This document shows positions 26,001-34,072 of a stretch of 64,000 nucleotides of DNA, one piece after another. This DNA is from UBA4093 sp036676455. GTDB lineage: Bacteria; Cyanobacteriota; Sericytochromatia; S15B-MN24; UBA4093. The notes below the pieces were generated by a model. The model did no database searches. It was not told the origin of the DNA and worked only from the letters and a program-made list of their open reading frames with translations. The stretch is from assembly GCA_036676455.1 (NCBI GenBank), contig JAKFCW010000116.1, positions 62,001 through 126,000 of the forward strand. Direction: 5' to 3'. The number at the start of each line of letters is the position of its first letter. Position 1 is the first letter of the stretch. The translations under genes and the position numbers were made by a program.

Positions 26001-26411
26001 TCAGGGACGAACCTGCAAGCGGAAGTCCAGCGGGGCGGAGGTTCCGTTGGGTTGCATGGCCGTGAACTGGTAGGATCCGGGCGTCTTGGGGGTGAACGAA
26101 CCGGTGGCGGTGAAGGGCGCGAGCATGTCGGCGTAGGCCTTGTCCTTCTCGCCGGTGGCGATCGCCTTGACCATGATGGTCTTGGTGTCGGCATGCTCGA
26201 CGAACTCGACCCCGCGGAAGGTCAGGCCGGCCTGGGGAAACGCCCCCGAGACCGTGAGAACCAGCCTCTGGCCGACCTTGGCCGAGGCCGGGACGTCGAG
26301 ATGATCGACGTAGCCGTAGGTCGTGAAGGTCTTGTCCTGGCTCGGGCTCATCCAGCCTCCCATGGCGACGAGGAAGGTCGCGATCGTTGCGGTGACAGTG
26401 TTGAAAAACAT
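26001..26411 (-). CDS. Secreted hypothetical protein
   Basis: 136 aa from the ATG at 26411, with AAGGAG 7 nt upstream. The N-terminal hydrophobic stretch (MFFNTVTATIATFLVAMGGW) is a signal peptide or anchor. The rest is a beta-rich domain (VGQRLVLTVSGAFPQAGLTFRG, TKTIMVKAIATG, TPKTPGSYQFTAMQPNG) that looks like a small immunoglobulin-like fold. No family is recognised. It is divergent from tadA. Confidence 0.7.
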   Translation of the reverse strand: MFFNTVTATIATFLVAMGGWMSPSQDKTFTTYGYVDHLDVPASAKVGQRLVLTVSGAFPQAGLTFRGVEFVEHADTKTIMVKAIATGEKDKAYADMLAPFTATGSFTPKTPGSYQFTAMQPNGTSAPLDFRLQVRP

Positions 26412-26506
26412 GCCTGGCTCCTTGAATGAAGAGGGCGGGGCCCCTCTATGGTACCTGAAATCCCGGCAGTCGACAGCTTGCTCCGCGCATGCTAGGATCC
26501 CCCCCC

Positions 26507-27010
26507 ATGACGACCTCACCCCCGACGCCGGTTCCCTGGCGACACGAAGACTTCATGCGCCTCGCCCTCGACGAGGCGGCGCGCGCCGCGGCGCTCGGCG
26601 AGATCCCCGTCGGAGCCGTGCTGGTCCACGAAGGCGAAGTCGTGGCGCGCGCCCATAACACGCGCGAAACCCAGCACGATCCGCTCGGGCACGCCGAGTT
26701 GACCGCCCTGCGCGAGGGCGCCCGACGCCTCGGACGCTGGCGCCTCAGCGGCTGCACCCTCTACGTCACCCTCGAACCCTGCCCCATGTGCGCGCCAGCC
26801 CTGGTGCAAGCCCGGGTGGACCGGATCGTCTTCGCCGCCATGGACCCCAAGCTGGGCGCCGCGGGCACCGTCTTAAACCTGGTCGACCGCCCGGAGTTCA
26901 ACCACCGCCCCGACGTCATCGCCGGCATCTGCGAGGAAGAGGCCCAAAGCGCCTTGAAACGCTTCTTCGGGCGAAGGCGGGCCGGAGAAATCCCCGGGTG
27001 GGCCGAATAG
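26507..27010 (+). CDS. tadA: tRNA adenosine(34) deaminase
   Basis: 167 aa from the ATG at 26507 (an in-frame ATG at 26489 is less likely). The zinc deaminase signature is HAE in DPLGHAELTAL and PCPMC in YVTLEPCPMCAPALVQARV, with the catalytic Glu after the His. The tail EEEAQSALKRFFGRRR is typical of TadA. It converts A34 to inosine in tRNA-Arg(ACG) and is normally essential. It lies just upstream of the tRNA-Ser gene. Confidence 0.95.
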   Translation: MTTSPPTPVPWRHEDFMRLALDEAARAAALGEIPVGAVLVHEGEVVARAHNTRETQHDPLGHAELTALREGARRLGRWRLSGCTLYVTLEPCPMCAPALVQARVDRIVFAAMDPKLGAAGTVLNLVDRPEFNHRPDVIAGICEEEAQSALKRFFGRRRAGEIPGWAE

Positions 27011-27076
27011 GGGCTTGCGCTTAAGAAGGGCTTATGCTAATGTAAACCCTTGCGCGGTCGAAACACGACCCCGTTT

Positions 27077-27158
27077 GGAGGGTATCCGAATGGTGAGGAG
27101 GCGCACTCGAAATGCGTTGCCCCGTAAGGGGTTGGGGGTTCGAGTCCCCTGCCCTCCG
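27077..27158 (+). tRNA. tRNA-Ser(CGA)
   Basis: The acceptor stem pairs GGAGGGT (27077-27083) with GCCCTCC (27151-27157), and a G discriminator follows at 27158. The anticodon arm has the loop CTCGAAA with anticodon CGA. A long variable arm with an own stem (CCCC/GGGG around GTAA) marks it as a class II serine tRNA. The T-arm is GGGGG-TTCGAGT-CCCCT. CCA is not encoded. The 3' half from 27105 is the attachment site of the element that follows, and it is restored by attL. Confidence 0.92.
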
Positions 27159-27167
27159 CTCCCACCA
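27105..27167 (+). repeat. attL, 63-bp direct repeat within tRNA-Ser
   Basis: Identical over 63 bases to 37456-37518. The bases on either side differ (C/G on the left, A/G on the right), so the repeat is exact to its ends. It runs from the last base of the 5' anticodon stem through the tRNA end and 9 bp beyond. Confidence 0.95.
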
Positions 27168-27172
27168 ACACT

Positions 27173-27215
27173 AGATTTGAGCCCCTTGACCGATTCGGTC
27201 AGGGGGCTCAAATCT
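27173..27215 (+). terminator. Long hairpin after tRNA-Ser, carried by the element
   Basis: Arms 27173-27193 and 27195-27215 pair over about 21 bp with one wobble. It sits just inside attL, so it belongs to the element. The chromosome's own hairpin of similar sequence is at 37526-37562 beyond attR. Confidence 0.7.
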
Positions 27216-27250
27216 TGGCGGTTGCAAACATTCTGCAAACATTCTCGTTT

Positions 27251-28429
27251 TCACCCGCTCCGGGAATTAGTTCTGACGGCCTGGTAAGCGGCATCCAATA
27301 ACTCCATGGCTTGCTCTTGCGCCCCCGGCATGAGGTGCCCGTAGACATCCATGGTCGTGGAAACCTTGGAGTGCCCGAGACGCTTGCTAACGGTGAGGGG
27401 ATCGATCTTCAGGTTGATGAGCTGCGAGGCATGAGTGTGCCGGAGTTCATGAAGCCGGAGCGGCGGAAGGCCCGCCTTCTTGAGCAATGGCTTCAAGCAC
27501 TTGGTGAGGGCCATGGGGTTACACGGCGTACCGTCTGAGCTAGCGAGGACCAAGCCATGGTCTTGGTAGCCTGGACCGAACATGAGCCTTTGGCGGGCTT
27601 GCTCGGCCCGGTGCTGCTTTAGTGCCTCGACGGCCATGGCGGGAAGCGAGATTGTCCGGCGACTCCCGGCGGTCTTTGGCTCCTTGAAGCGAAACCCTCC
27701 GGCCTTCGTGACCTCCACCGCCTGATGAACGGTGAGATACCGGCGAGTAAGGTCTAGGTCTTGCCAGCGAAGCGCCGCAAGTTCGCCCCTGCGGAGCCCC
27801 GTCGTGACCGCCAAGACGATCGCGGTGTAGTGGGGGGACTCCTTGGCGACCTCCAGGAGCTTGTCCGCGTCCTCCTGACTCAGTGCCCGCATTTCACGTT
27901 CAGAGGCCCGTGGCGGCGTCACATCATCGGCCGGGTTCCGAGGTAGCAAGCGCCACGTGACCGCTTGCTGTAGAGCGCAACGGAGGACCCTGTGATGATA
28001 CAGGACCGTACTGGAGGAGAGCCCTCCCTTGCCATCCCGGCGACCGGTCTTTAACGCCTCCGCATAGTATTTCTGAATGTGCGCTGGGCGGAGTTTCTCC
28101 ATTCTCAATTGACCGAGTTGCGGTATGAGATGGGTGTGGACGATCTCAGCATATCGCTCATAAGTCTTGGGTTGGACGTTCAGTGCCGCGCAATCCCGAA
28201 GCCATCGAGTCAAGAAATCACCAAGAGTCTCCCGGCCAGGCTCTACGAATTGCCCTGTATGAAGTTCATGGAGAAGCCGTGCAAGTTCGCGTTCGGCGTC
28301 TCGCTTTGTCCCATCAAACTTGACCGTTACTTGATTTCGGCCGCCATCCGCCTTCCGCTCCCCGTCATAAATGATATGCCATTTGTTTTTGTTGTTCTTA
28401 CCTCTGCGCTGTCTGATATGTCCCTTCAT
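27251..28429 (-). CDS. int: Tyrosine-type site-specific integrase
   Basis: 392 aa. The N-terminus is an arm-type DNA-binding domain (GKNNKNKWHIIYDGERK), followed by a SAM-like core-binding domain (LGDFLTRWLRDCAALN). The catalytic domain shows the Arg in TGLRRGELAALRW, the HxLRH box HELRHTHASQL, LGHSKVST and the nucleophile Tyr in TMDVYGHLMP. It faces attL with its 3' end 83 bp from the repeat, the usual position for tRNA-targeting elements. The start overlaps the upstream gene by 4 bp (ATGA). It should catalyse integration and, with an excisionase, excision. Confidence 0.95.
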   Translation of the reverse strand: MKGHIRQRRGKNNKNKWHIIYDGERKADGGRNQVTVKFDGTKRDAERELARLLHELHTGQFVEPGRETLGDFLTRWLRDCAALNVQPKTYERYAEIVHTHLIPQLGQLRMEKLRPAHIQKYYAEALKTGRRDGKGGLSSSTVLYHHRVLRCALQQAVTWRLLPRNPADDVTPPRASEREMRALSQEDADKLLEVAKESPHYTAIVLAVTTGLRRGELAALRWQDLDLTRRYLTVHQAVEVTKAGGFRFKEPKTAGSRRTISLPAMAVEALKQHRAEQARQRLMFGPGYQDHGLVLASSDGTPCNPMALTKCLKPLLKKAGLPPLRLHELRHTHASQLINLKIDPLTVSKRLGHSKVSTTMDVYGHLMPGAQEQAMELLDAAYQAVRTNSRSG

Positions 28430-29559
28430 GTCTCCTCCTTGCCGAGCGCCTCATTTCCAGCCTTTGATTTTCGCCAATTCGATTGGGCCACCGTCTTGGC
28501 GCAACGTCGGCTGCAATACTTCGCCCGCCATGCACTGGATGCAAACGGCAACTGACAACGCGCACAGCGGTAGACCCGGTTGTTTTCCGAAAAATCCTGG
28601 AGCGCCATGTAGGCGTAGTTTGATAGAAGCGAAGGGCCCCAAAGATACTGCTTTAACGTGCCATCGGGTTCTTCCTTAAGGACCGGCGACACGCTAGCAG
28701 CCCATCGATTCATGTGTTCAAGGCCTCTCCTACCGAGAATGCTTGCCTGTGCTAACTCCGGGGAATCAGTAGGTTCTCCCGAGGTTTGTAAATGCATCCA
28801 CTTGGTGAGGGCATCATAGGCAACATAGAAGGCTTCTACGGCCTCCAGGAAGGCGCTCAGGGGCTCCCGATACGAGCGAGCGATCGGATCCTCGGCGGTA
28901 GGGACTCTCGTAGGTCGAACATCTGCTGCGAAAAATGGATCCCACTTCTCTTCCAGGCTGTACAGGACGATCTCTCCGCTGTCCAGGTACTCCCAGTGAA
29001 CGCCGTGGGGGCGACCGCCTAGCATGCCTTCCCCTAGCATCTCTTGGAAATCAACAGGCACGGCAGTGTTGATCCGAACCTGACCGTGAAGAACCCGAAG
29101 GTTGTCTTTCCGCCTCGGGTAGACAAGGCTTTGCGTAACGCGGCCGAGGGAGTATTCCGGCATCAACGCATGGAGAGGATACGTTGGATGAATCTTGTCC
29201 TCGCCCCCGATGCTGGAACTCGCGTCCATGACGACAGGGAAACAGACTTCAAGGGCCGACTGATGAAGTAGACCAAGAAGTCCGTTCTGGGAGCACCACT
29301 GGATGATCCGTGTTTCGGCCCCTTGTCTCTTCACATCCCGGAAAAGTTCAAGGAGTGATTGGTAGGACGGCGCAATCGACGCATTGGCTTTCTTGCTTAG
29401 CCCGTCTTCCCTTGCTCCCCGGCGGGACCAAGTCTTGTCATAGTCTTGCCACGGATCATACACACTCAGTTCAGCGTCCGGGGCCGGCCGGATATATCCT
29501 CCCTCGATGCAATAGCGGTCAAACTTCCACCAAGTCCCTTGCCAAAGTCGATTACTCAT
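28426..29559 (-). CDS. Unknown protein with C-terminal zinc ribbon, coupled to the integrase
   Basis: 377 aa from the ATG at 29559 with GAGGA upstream. The first 320 residues are not recognisable: soluble, acidic and aromatic, starting NRLWQGTWWKFDRYC. The end carries a Cys4 ribbon, CARC then CSRRC (YRCARCQLPFASSAW, RAKYCSRRCAKTVAQ), with a basic tail, a type common in phage and plasmid accessory proteins. The 4-bp overlap with int implies joint expression. It may assist recombination or serve element defence or regulation; the sequence does not decide. Confidence 0.75.
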   Translation of the reverse strand: MSNRLWQGTWWKFDRYCIEGGYIRPAPDAELSVYDPWQDYDKTWSRRGAREDGLSKKANASIAPSYQSLLELFRDVKRQGAETRIIQWCSQNGLLGLLHQSALEVCFPVVMDASSSIGGEDKIHPTYPLHALMPEYSLGRVTQSLVYPRRKDNLRVLHGQVRINTAVPVDFQEMLGEGMLGGRPHGVHWEYLDSGEIVLYSLEEKWDPFFAADVRPTRVPTAEDPIARSYREPLSAFLEAVEAFYVAYDALTKWMHLQTSGEPTDSPELAQASILGRRGLEHMNRWAASVSPVLKEEPDGTLKQYLWGPSLLSNYAYMALQDFSENNRVYRCARCQLPFASSAWRAKYCSRRCAKTVAQSNWRKSKAGNEALGKEET

Positions 29560-29574
29560 TCTCGTCCTCAACTA

Positions 29575-29608
29575 TGTAGATATCAATTAGCTAGTTGAAC
29601 GATCTACA
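29575..29608. promoter_or_regulatory. Dyad in the divergent int / xis control region
   Basis: TGTAGAT (29575-29581) and ATCTACA (29602-29608) are exact inverted repeats. They flank a near-palindromic centre (TAGCTA). The dyad lies between the leftward zinc-ribbon/int genes and the rightward XRE/excisionase genes, a fitting place for an operator of the XRE protein. Confidence 0.5.
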
Positions 29609-29668
29609 AAGCAACCTTACCATTACCGTTGTAAAGGAACAAGCCCTACTTAAAGGAGGCATGTGGAA

Positions 29669-29893
29669 ATGGCAGGGGAAACGTTGAAAGGCTGGAGGGC
29701 AAAGCGGGGATGGTCTCAATCCAAACTGGCAAAAGAATCCGGCCTGCACACGACAACAATCAGCTTGCTGGAGTCCGGGCGCCTGAAGCCTTACCGAGTT
29801 CAGGCACAGAAACTTGCGGTAGCCTTTGGCGTCACGGAGGAGGAGGTGACGGCACTGCTCGGGGGAGTTCAAGCCAACGGGAGGTCTTCATGA
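29669..29893 (+). CDS. XRE-family helix-turn-helix regulator
   Basis: 74 aa from the ATG at 29669, 9 nt after AAAGGAGG. A GTG at 29663 is too close to that site. Almost the whole protein is one Cro/CI-type HTH (WRAKRGWSQSKLAKESGLHTTTISLLESGR). It probably represses one or both directions from the adjacent divergent dyad. It overlaps the next gene by 4 bp (ATGA), so it is co-translated with the excisionase-type protein. Confidence 0.9.
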   Translation: MAGETLKGWRAKRGWSQSKLAKESGLHTTTISLLESGRLKPYRVQAQKLAVAFGVTEEEVTALLGGVQANGRSS

Positions 29894-30150
29894 ACAAGGC
29901 ACCGGCGGTCCTGACCGTGGCGGAAGTCGCACAACGCCTCCGGCTTGGGCGAAACAGTGTCTACGAGGCCATCCGTCGCGGAGTGATCCCTTCTCTCCGT
30001 GTCGGCCGACGAATTGTTATCCCCGCGATCGCCTTTGACCGTTTTCTCGAAGGCGCCGCCTGGGTGGACGTTTATAGGGCCACCGAGCTTGACCGAAAAG
30101 GAGGTCCCGCATCAGTCCCCCTTTATGGGCGCCGAACCCTTGGCGGCTGA
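29890..30150 (+). CDS. Excisionase-family DNA-binding protein
   Basis: 86 aa. A MerR-like winged helix of the HTH_17 type: LTVAEVAQRLRLGRNSVYEAIRRGVIPSLRVGRRIVIP. The C-terminal tail is short and polar. Proteins of this kind serve as recombination directionality factors or small regulators. Coupling to the XRE regulator and location on a tRNA-integrated element favour an Xis role, but this is inferred. Confidence 0.85.
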   Translation: MNKAPAVLTVAEVAQRLRLGRNSVYEAIRRGVIPSLRVGRRIVIPAIAFDRFLEGAAWVDVYRATELDRKGGPASVPLYGRRTLGG

Positions 30151-30396
30151 GCGCTTAACATTTACACCCCCTCCGCATTAACCCCGTAGATTACGTGAGC
30201 ATGCCCGCCTAGCCCTGTGCCTGGCGGGCTGACTCCAACCGCTCTTCCTGGGCCTAGCAAGGCAGGGGAAGAGAAGTGCCCGGGTGTCGGCTACTGCACT
30301 TTACAAACCTATCTCGCGGCGGAGTGCCTCATCATCCTGCGGGTCCCGGCGATCGATCCCGGGCATACGCCCAACGTGCCAACGGAGACCTCGACC

Positions 30397-31761
30397 ATGG
30401 CCCTAGACGATTCGTCGCTCAGCAGATCGGCGATCGCCAAGATAGTGGATGATCTGGAAGTCCCCCCGGATCTCGAAGAAGGCTGCCGTCTACTTGCTGG
30501 CTTGCTTGCCAAGCGTCATGCCGGCAAAGTCACTTGGCAGAGTTATGTTGGTTTCCAGGGTCCGGGTCTCCCATGTTACGTTAATGCCTTCGTCCAAGGC
30601 CCAGCCGGAGTTGTGTTGTCCGCGCTCCGCTCAGAGGATTCGAGCAACGACCACCAAGCACATCTCCAGAGTCAGTTTTTCGCCCTCCGGCATGCCGCGG
30701 TTGGCGAACGTGCGGTTTGCGGCAAGTTGCTGGACATGAACGGAGTCGTTGCAATTCTCAAACCACCCTCTGAGGGCGATGTATACGACCTCCAGATCCT
30801 GGTAGGACCCCGGCAAGGGTCCCCATTACAAACAAGCGCCGATGGAGTATACCGCCTGAAAGTTCGCCTGGAGTCCGCTCGAACCAACGGCCGGACGCGA
30901 TACCTCCGGGTGTCCGGTGTACATGCCTATCCGGATCTCGCCAACCTTCTCAGGTCCCGGATGAAAATCGACAACGGCAACCCGATCCGACTCCATCGAG
31001 TAATCGCCGCTTTGGCCGGCGCAAACCTACATGCTCGTGGCAACCATGGGCAGGAACAGCAAATCCATGTCCATCATCTGAACGGGGTCGGATTCGATTG
31101 TCGCTGGGAAAATTTGACGCCGCTACCAAGTACGCGACACCGCCAGCAGCACAGGGCCTGGGCGATCGAGGTCGGCCTTCCGCTCGAATCTCAACTTGGG
31201 CCGCATGCGCCCGACCTGGGCCCGGGGGGTGGATCGCTGTACTGGGGTGAGTGGAATGACACATGGTTTAGGGACACGACGCATGCGCGTCACATCGACC
31301 GCCAAAGGGTTACGACGAAGCCGGCTTCATGGGGGTTCTTTGGATCCGCGAGCCGAAAAGACCGGCGCCGCAGCCTTGATCGGCTGGCGATCGCCATACA
31401 TGCCCATGGCGGGTGCATGGCGGTGGACGACTTGGTTCATGCACTTTTGCTTTCGCCATGCGATTCCAAGTCCGGAATCAGAAAGGTAATCATCCAGGCG
31501 GTCTCGGCCGAACTTGTCGAGAGCTTCTTTGAGGGGCGACGCCAAACCCTTTTCTTGCGGGCCACCCTAGTCACAAGGTTTCGGCGTAGAGTCATTCTGA
31601 ACCGGATGCTACGGATCAGGCAGTTGCGCCTCGCAAACGACCTGGAAAACGTGTCTCGGTGGTTCCATGGGAAATACTCCCGCCGAAAGATAGCTCCCTA
31701 CCTTAGACGGGTATGGGCTGGCTTCAGGCCAGCCCAGTCGGTTACTCGAAGTTACGAATAG
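30397..31761 (+). CDS. HNH-motif protein with unknown flanking domains
   Basis: 454 aa from the ATG at 30397 (GGAGACC upstream). The frame opens at 30217, but the upstream part looks non-coding. The middle shows an HNH signature, HVHHLNGVGFDCRWENLTPL then STRHRQQHR, with the paired His, the Asn and the last His in place. The N-terminal 200 residues and the Arg-rich C-terminal 150 are not recognised. It may be a homing-type or defence nuclease. It is convergent with the lipoprotein operon, 7 bp away, and a 9-bp hairpin (31714-31736) sits in its 3' end. Confidence 0.75.
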   Translation: MALDDSSLSRSAIAKIVDDLEVPPDLEEGCRLLAGLLAKRHAGKVTWQSYVGFQGPGLPCYVNAFVQGPAGVVLSALRSEDSSNDHQAHLQSQFFALRHAAVGERAVCGKLLDMNGVVAILKPPSEGDVYDLQILVGPRQGSPLQTSADGVYRLKVRLESARTNGRTRYLRVSGVHAYPDLANLLRSRMKIDNGNPIRLHRVIAALAGANLHARGNHGQEQQIHVHHLNGVGFDCRWENLTPLPSTRHRQQHRAWAIEVGLPLESQLGPHAPDLGPGGGSLYWGEWNDTWFRDTTHARHIDRQRVTTKPASWGFFGSASRKDRRRSLDRLAIAIHAHGGCMAVDDLVHALLLSPCDSKSGIRKVIIQAVSAELVESFFEGRRQTLFLRATLVTRFRRRVILNRMLRIRQLRLANDLENVSRWFHGKYSRRKIAPYLRRVWAGFRPAQSVTRSYE

Positions 31762-31768
31762 TTACAGG

Positions 31769-32149
31769 CTACTCGTTGAATTCTCTGATCAAGTCCGCCA
31801 CAGCGTCAGGCACCGAGACACTCCGGTTCTTTGGGTTCCGATAGAACTTATCAAGTCGCCCGGAGAACGCCTTGCCCAGAGCCAGGATGTTTTGCTGGGT
31901 ATTCTCATCCGACAGATCGATATCCAGTCCACCTGCACCGGCGATGAGCGCGACGAAGGCCCCCGCACACTGCGGGCGATCCGCGGCCTTCATCCTGACC
32001 CAGTCCTTGCCGTCAATCCGGGAGTTCTTGTCTAAATCAAACTGGCGGTTCATTTCATCGGCAAGAGGATTTGCCAAAGCGGGGCCAGAGAGGCCGCTAA
32101 TGACGATCGCCGTCGCAACCACAAGGGACAGGTATGTTGGTCGAAGCAC
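31769..32149 (-). CDS. Secreted protein with one dockerin-like EF-hand loop
   Basis: 126 aa from a GTG at 32149 behind TAGGAGG. The signal peptide ends near ALA-NP (residue 26). A calcium-type loop follows, FDLDKNSRIDGKDW, with Asp/Asp/Asn/Asp/Asp at loop positions 1, 3, 5, 9 and 12. The rest is helical. Its paired start 8 bp after the upstream lipoprotein gene makes it the last gene of a three-gene operon. A calcium-dependent surface contact is possible but not shown. Confidence 0.75.
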   Translation of the reverse strand: MLRPTYLSLVVATAIVISGLSGPALANPLADEMNRQFDLDKNSRIDGKDWVRMKAADRPQCAGAFVALIAGAGGLDIDLSDENTQQNILALGKAFSGRLDKFYRNPKNRSVSVPDAVADLIREFNE

Positions 32150-32157
32150 CTTTCCTC

Positions 32158-33108
32158 CTAGTAATTAAAGTTTGCGGAAGCCGGGTTTGCGGTTTGCCAA
32201 TACATGGACCTTTCATCAAAACCCGACTTGCCCCCTTGGCGGTGGTAAACGTAGTTCCCCGCCCAAGTCTCCCACCCGACCCCCGGGACGTAGCCTAGCC
32301 ACTGGCCGTCATTGTCCGAGTCCTCCCAGGCGAACAGGATCAACCCCAAGCACTCCTCCCCGGTATCCGGGATGGTGATCGAGTAGCGGCCGTTTTCATC
32401 CACCCTGGCGGTCGCTATGAGCGACGGCCGGGCAGGAGGAACGTTGTTGATGAAGTCATTCACCCGGGTCTCGAAGTTGAGACAGCCACTGATCTTGTAG
32501 ACCCCGATCATGGGGTGGGTCGTGCTGCCGGACACCTGCCCCTTGAAGGAAAAAGGAGGTCGCACTCCACCGGTGGAACCGGAGTCATCTCCGGAGTCTC
32601 CGCCTGAGTTCGAGGGTGGGACTATCGGTGTCGGCGTAGGAGTCGTACACGGCTCCGGAGTCGGCATCGAACTGGTTGCCTCCAGCGGAAGCAGGGGTAC
32701 TCCATCTCCGCCGGCATTGAAGTTCAGGGCGCCGCTTGCTGCTCCTCCACGACCGTCTGAGACGATGGCCTGGACGGTGACCACGTAGGCGGCGCTCCGG
32801 GTAGCCGTCGCACTCCAGACGACCTCATTCCCGATCGTTGAAGAAAGGATCCCTTGATTCACGGACCAGCTAACCCGGAGCGGGTCACAGTCAGGATCAC
32901 TGGCAAGGAGGCGCAGGGTAGCGGATCCGGAGGCCGTTTCGAACCGATGGGCCGAAAGGGAATGCAGGATGGGATCCCGGTTCGATAGGGGGGATTCAGA
33001 TCCTTGGCCGGGGGGAGTAGTGGTTCCCCCATGGTTAACGATTGTCGTACCTACGCAGCCCCCCAGGACCGCCACTGAGGCCGCTAGGACCCATGGAAGG
33101 CCTCGCAT
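32158..33108 (-). CDS. Lipoprotein with PKD-type domain and proline-rich linker
   Basis: 316 aa. The lipobox VLGGC has its Cys at 18. Residues of about 45-130 form a PKD/cadherin-like beta sandwich (LRLLASDPDCDPLRVSWSVN, YVVTVQAIVSDGRGG). A linker rich in Pro, Thr, Gly and Asp follows (about 140-190), then a C-terminal beta domain (GVYKISGCLNFETRVNDF, DNDGQWLGYVPG). It would be anchored to the outer membrane. It begins 9 bp after the other PKD lipoprotein and shares its fold. Confidence 0.82.
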   Translation of the reverse strand: MRGLPWVLAASVAVLGGCVGTTIVNHGGTTTPPGQGSESPLSNRDPILHSLSAHRFETASGSATLRLLASDPDCDPLRVSWSVNQGILSSTIGNEVVWSATATRSAAYVVTVQAIVSDGRGGAASGALNFNAGGDGVPLLPLEATSSMPTPEPCTTPTPTPIVPPSNSGGDSGDDSGSTGGVRPPFSFKGQVSGSTTHPMIGVYKISGCLNFETRVNDFINNVPPARPSLIATARVDENGRYSITIPDTGEECLGLILFAWEDSDNDGQWLGYVPGVGWETWAGNYVYHRQGGKSGFDERSMYWQTANPASANFNY

Positions 33109-33117
33109 TTCGGACGC

Positions 33118-33543
33118 CTACTGTGCGCCGACTTGGGCGGTTCCATCGGCCTTTACGACGAGGTTCTGGGATCCCTCTGCCGTCCCGCCCTTTTGGTCAG
33201 AGATCGAGACCTGGACGATGTAGGTCCCGGCGGTGGACGGAGGCGTCCAGTTGACCACCCGGCCGGTATTCGTGCTTAAGGTCCCACCGGTGGCGGTCCA
33301 TGTGTACTTCAGAATGTCGTTGTCCGGATCCACGGCGTCAATCGAGAAAGTAATCGCTTGGCCGGGGGACGTGGTGTTGGTCGGGTTCGCCGTGAATGAC
33401 ATGATCGTCGGCTGGCGGTTGGTCCCGGCTGCCGAGCCACCGATTCCGGTAGCGTTGGTGATCTGGGTCTTGATGTCGCAGCCGGCGAGGGCCGGAAGAG
33501 CGATCATGGAGACGATGAGTGCGGCGGAGAGACGACGAGCCAT
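33118..33543 (-). CDS. Lipoprotein with a single PKD-type domain
   Basis: 141 aa from the ATG at 33543 (AAAGGA upstream). The lipobox is ALAGC (Cys at 22). Residues 45-130 form one PKD-like domain (FTANPTNTTSPGQAITFSIDAVDPDNDILKYTWTATGG, TYIVQVSISDQKGGTAE-type strands). It is the first gene of the operon with the next PKD lipoprotein and the EF-hand protein. Such domains serve protein or glycan contact on cell surfaces. No enzyme domain is attached. Confidence 0.85.
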   Translation of the reverse strand: MARRLSAALIVSMIALPALAGCDIKTQITNATGIGGSAAGTNRQPTIMSFTANPTNTTSPGQAITFSIDAVDPDNDILKYTWTATGGTLSTNTGRVVNWTPPSTAGTYIVQVSISDQKGGTAEGSQNLVVKADGTAQVGAQ

Positions 33544-33631
33544 CGTGCGGATCCTTTCTGCATCCAAGCAATGATCCGGGACCGGTATCATCGAGTCCCG
33601 GAAGGGATAGCGAACCCTCGCTTGTTCCTCT

Positions 33632-33648
33632 GTGGTGAATTAAACCAC
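33632..33648. promoter_or_regulatory. Small dyad between the lipoprotein operon and the second XRE gene
   Basis: GTGGT and ACCAC arms flank an AT-rich 7-nt centre (GAATTAA). The 17-bp dyad lies in the 154-bp divergent spacer, where an operator of the XRE protein at 33698 would be expected. Confidence 0.4.
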
Positions 33649-33697
33649 CAATCCATATGAACGAAACCTTAGCTACCATCCGGAGTGGAGGACGTTC

Positions 33698-34057
33698 ATG
33701 GACCTGCCCCCTTTCAGCAAAGCCATCAAAGCCCGGCGGAGCGAACTAAATTACTCCTTGAAGGAGGCTTCCCGGCGAACGGGGATCCAGCCGAGCCGCC
33801 TCCATGACCTGGAGCAGGGCCGCAGTTCGACTACCGGGAAACCCACCGGGCCCTCCCGGGAGAACATCAAGAAGATCGCCAAGGGCTACCTCCTAGATGA
33901 AGCCTACCTACTCGACCTTTCCGGCCAGCCCAAACTCGACGCATCCACCTCCTCCGAGCGGCGGCTCCTAAGTCACTTCCGGGGACTGATTCCCGGTCAC
34001 CAGGAGGCCATCCTTGCCCTGGTAGACCACCTTTACCGACTGGACCAGTCCCCATAG
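33698..34057 (+). CDS. XRE-family regulator with C-terminal extension
   Basis: 119 aa. The N-terminal Cro/CI-type HTH is at about 8-65 (RRSELNYSLKEASRRTGIQPSRLHDLEQGR). The C-terminal half is a short helical extension (LLSHFRGLIPGHQEAILALVDHLYRL), as in many phage repressors that dimerise through it. It is divergent from the lipoprotein operon and convergent with the second recombinase (16 bp apart). It probably controls the lipoprotein operon, an inference from position. Confidence 0.87.
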   Translation: MDLPPFSKAIKARRSELNYSLKEASRRTGIQPSRLHDLEQGRSSTTGKPTGPSRENIKKIAKGYLLDEAYLLDLSGQPKLDASTSSERRLLSHFRGLIPGHQEAILALVDHLYRLDQSP

Positions 34058-34072
34058 ATCCAAAGCGCCGTC

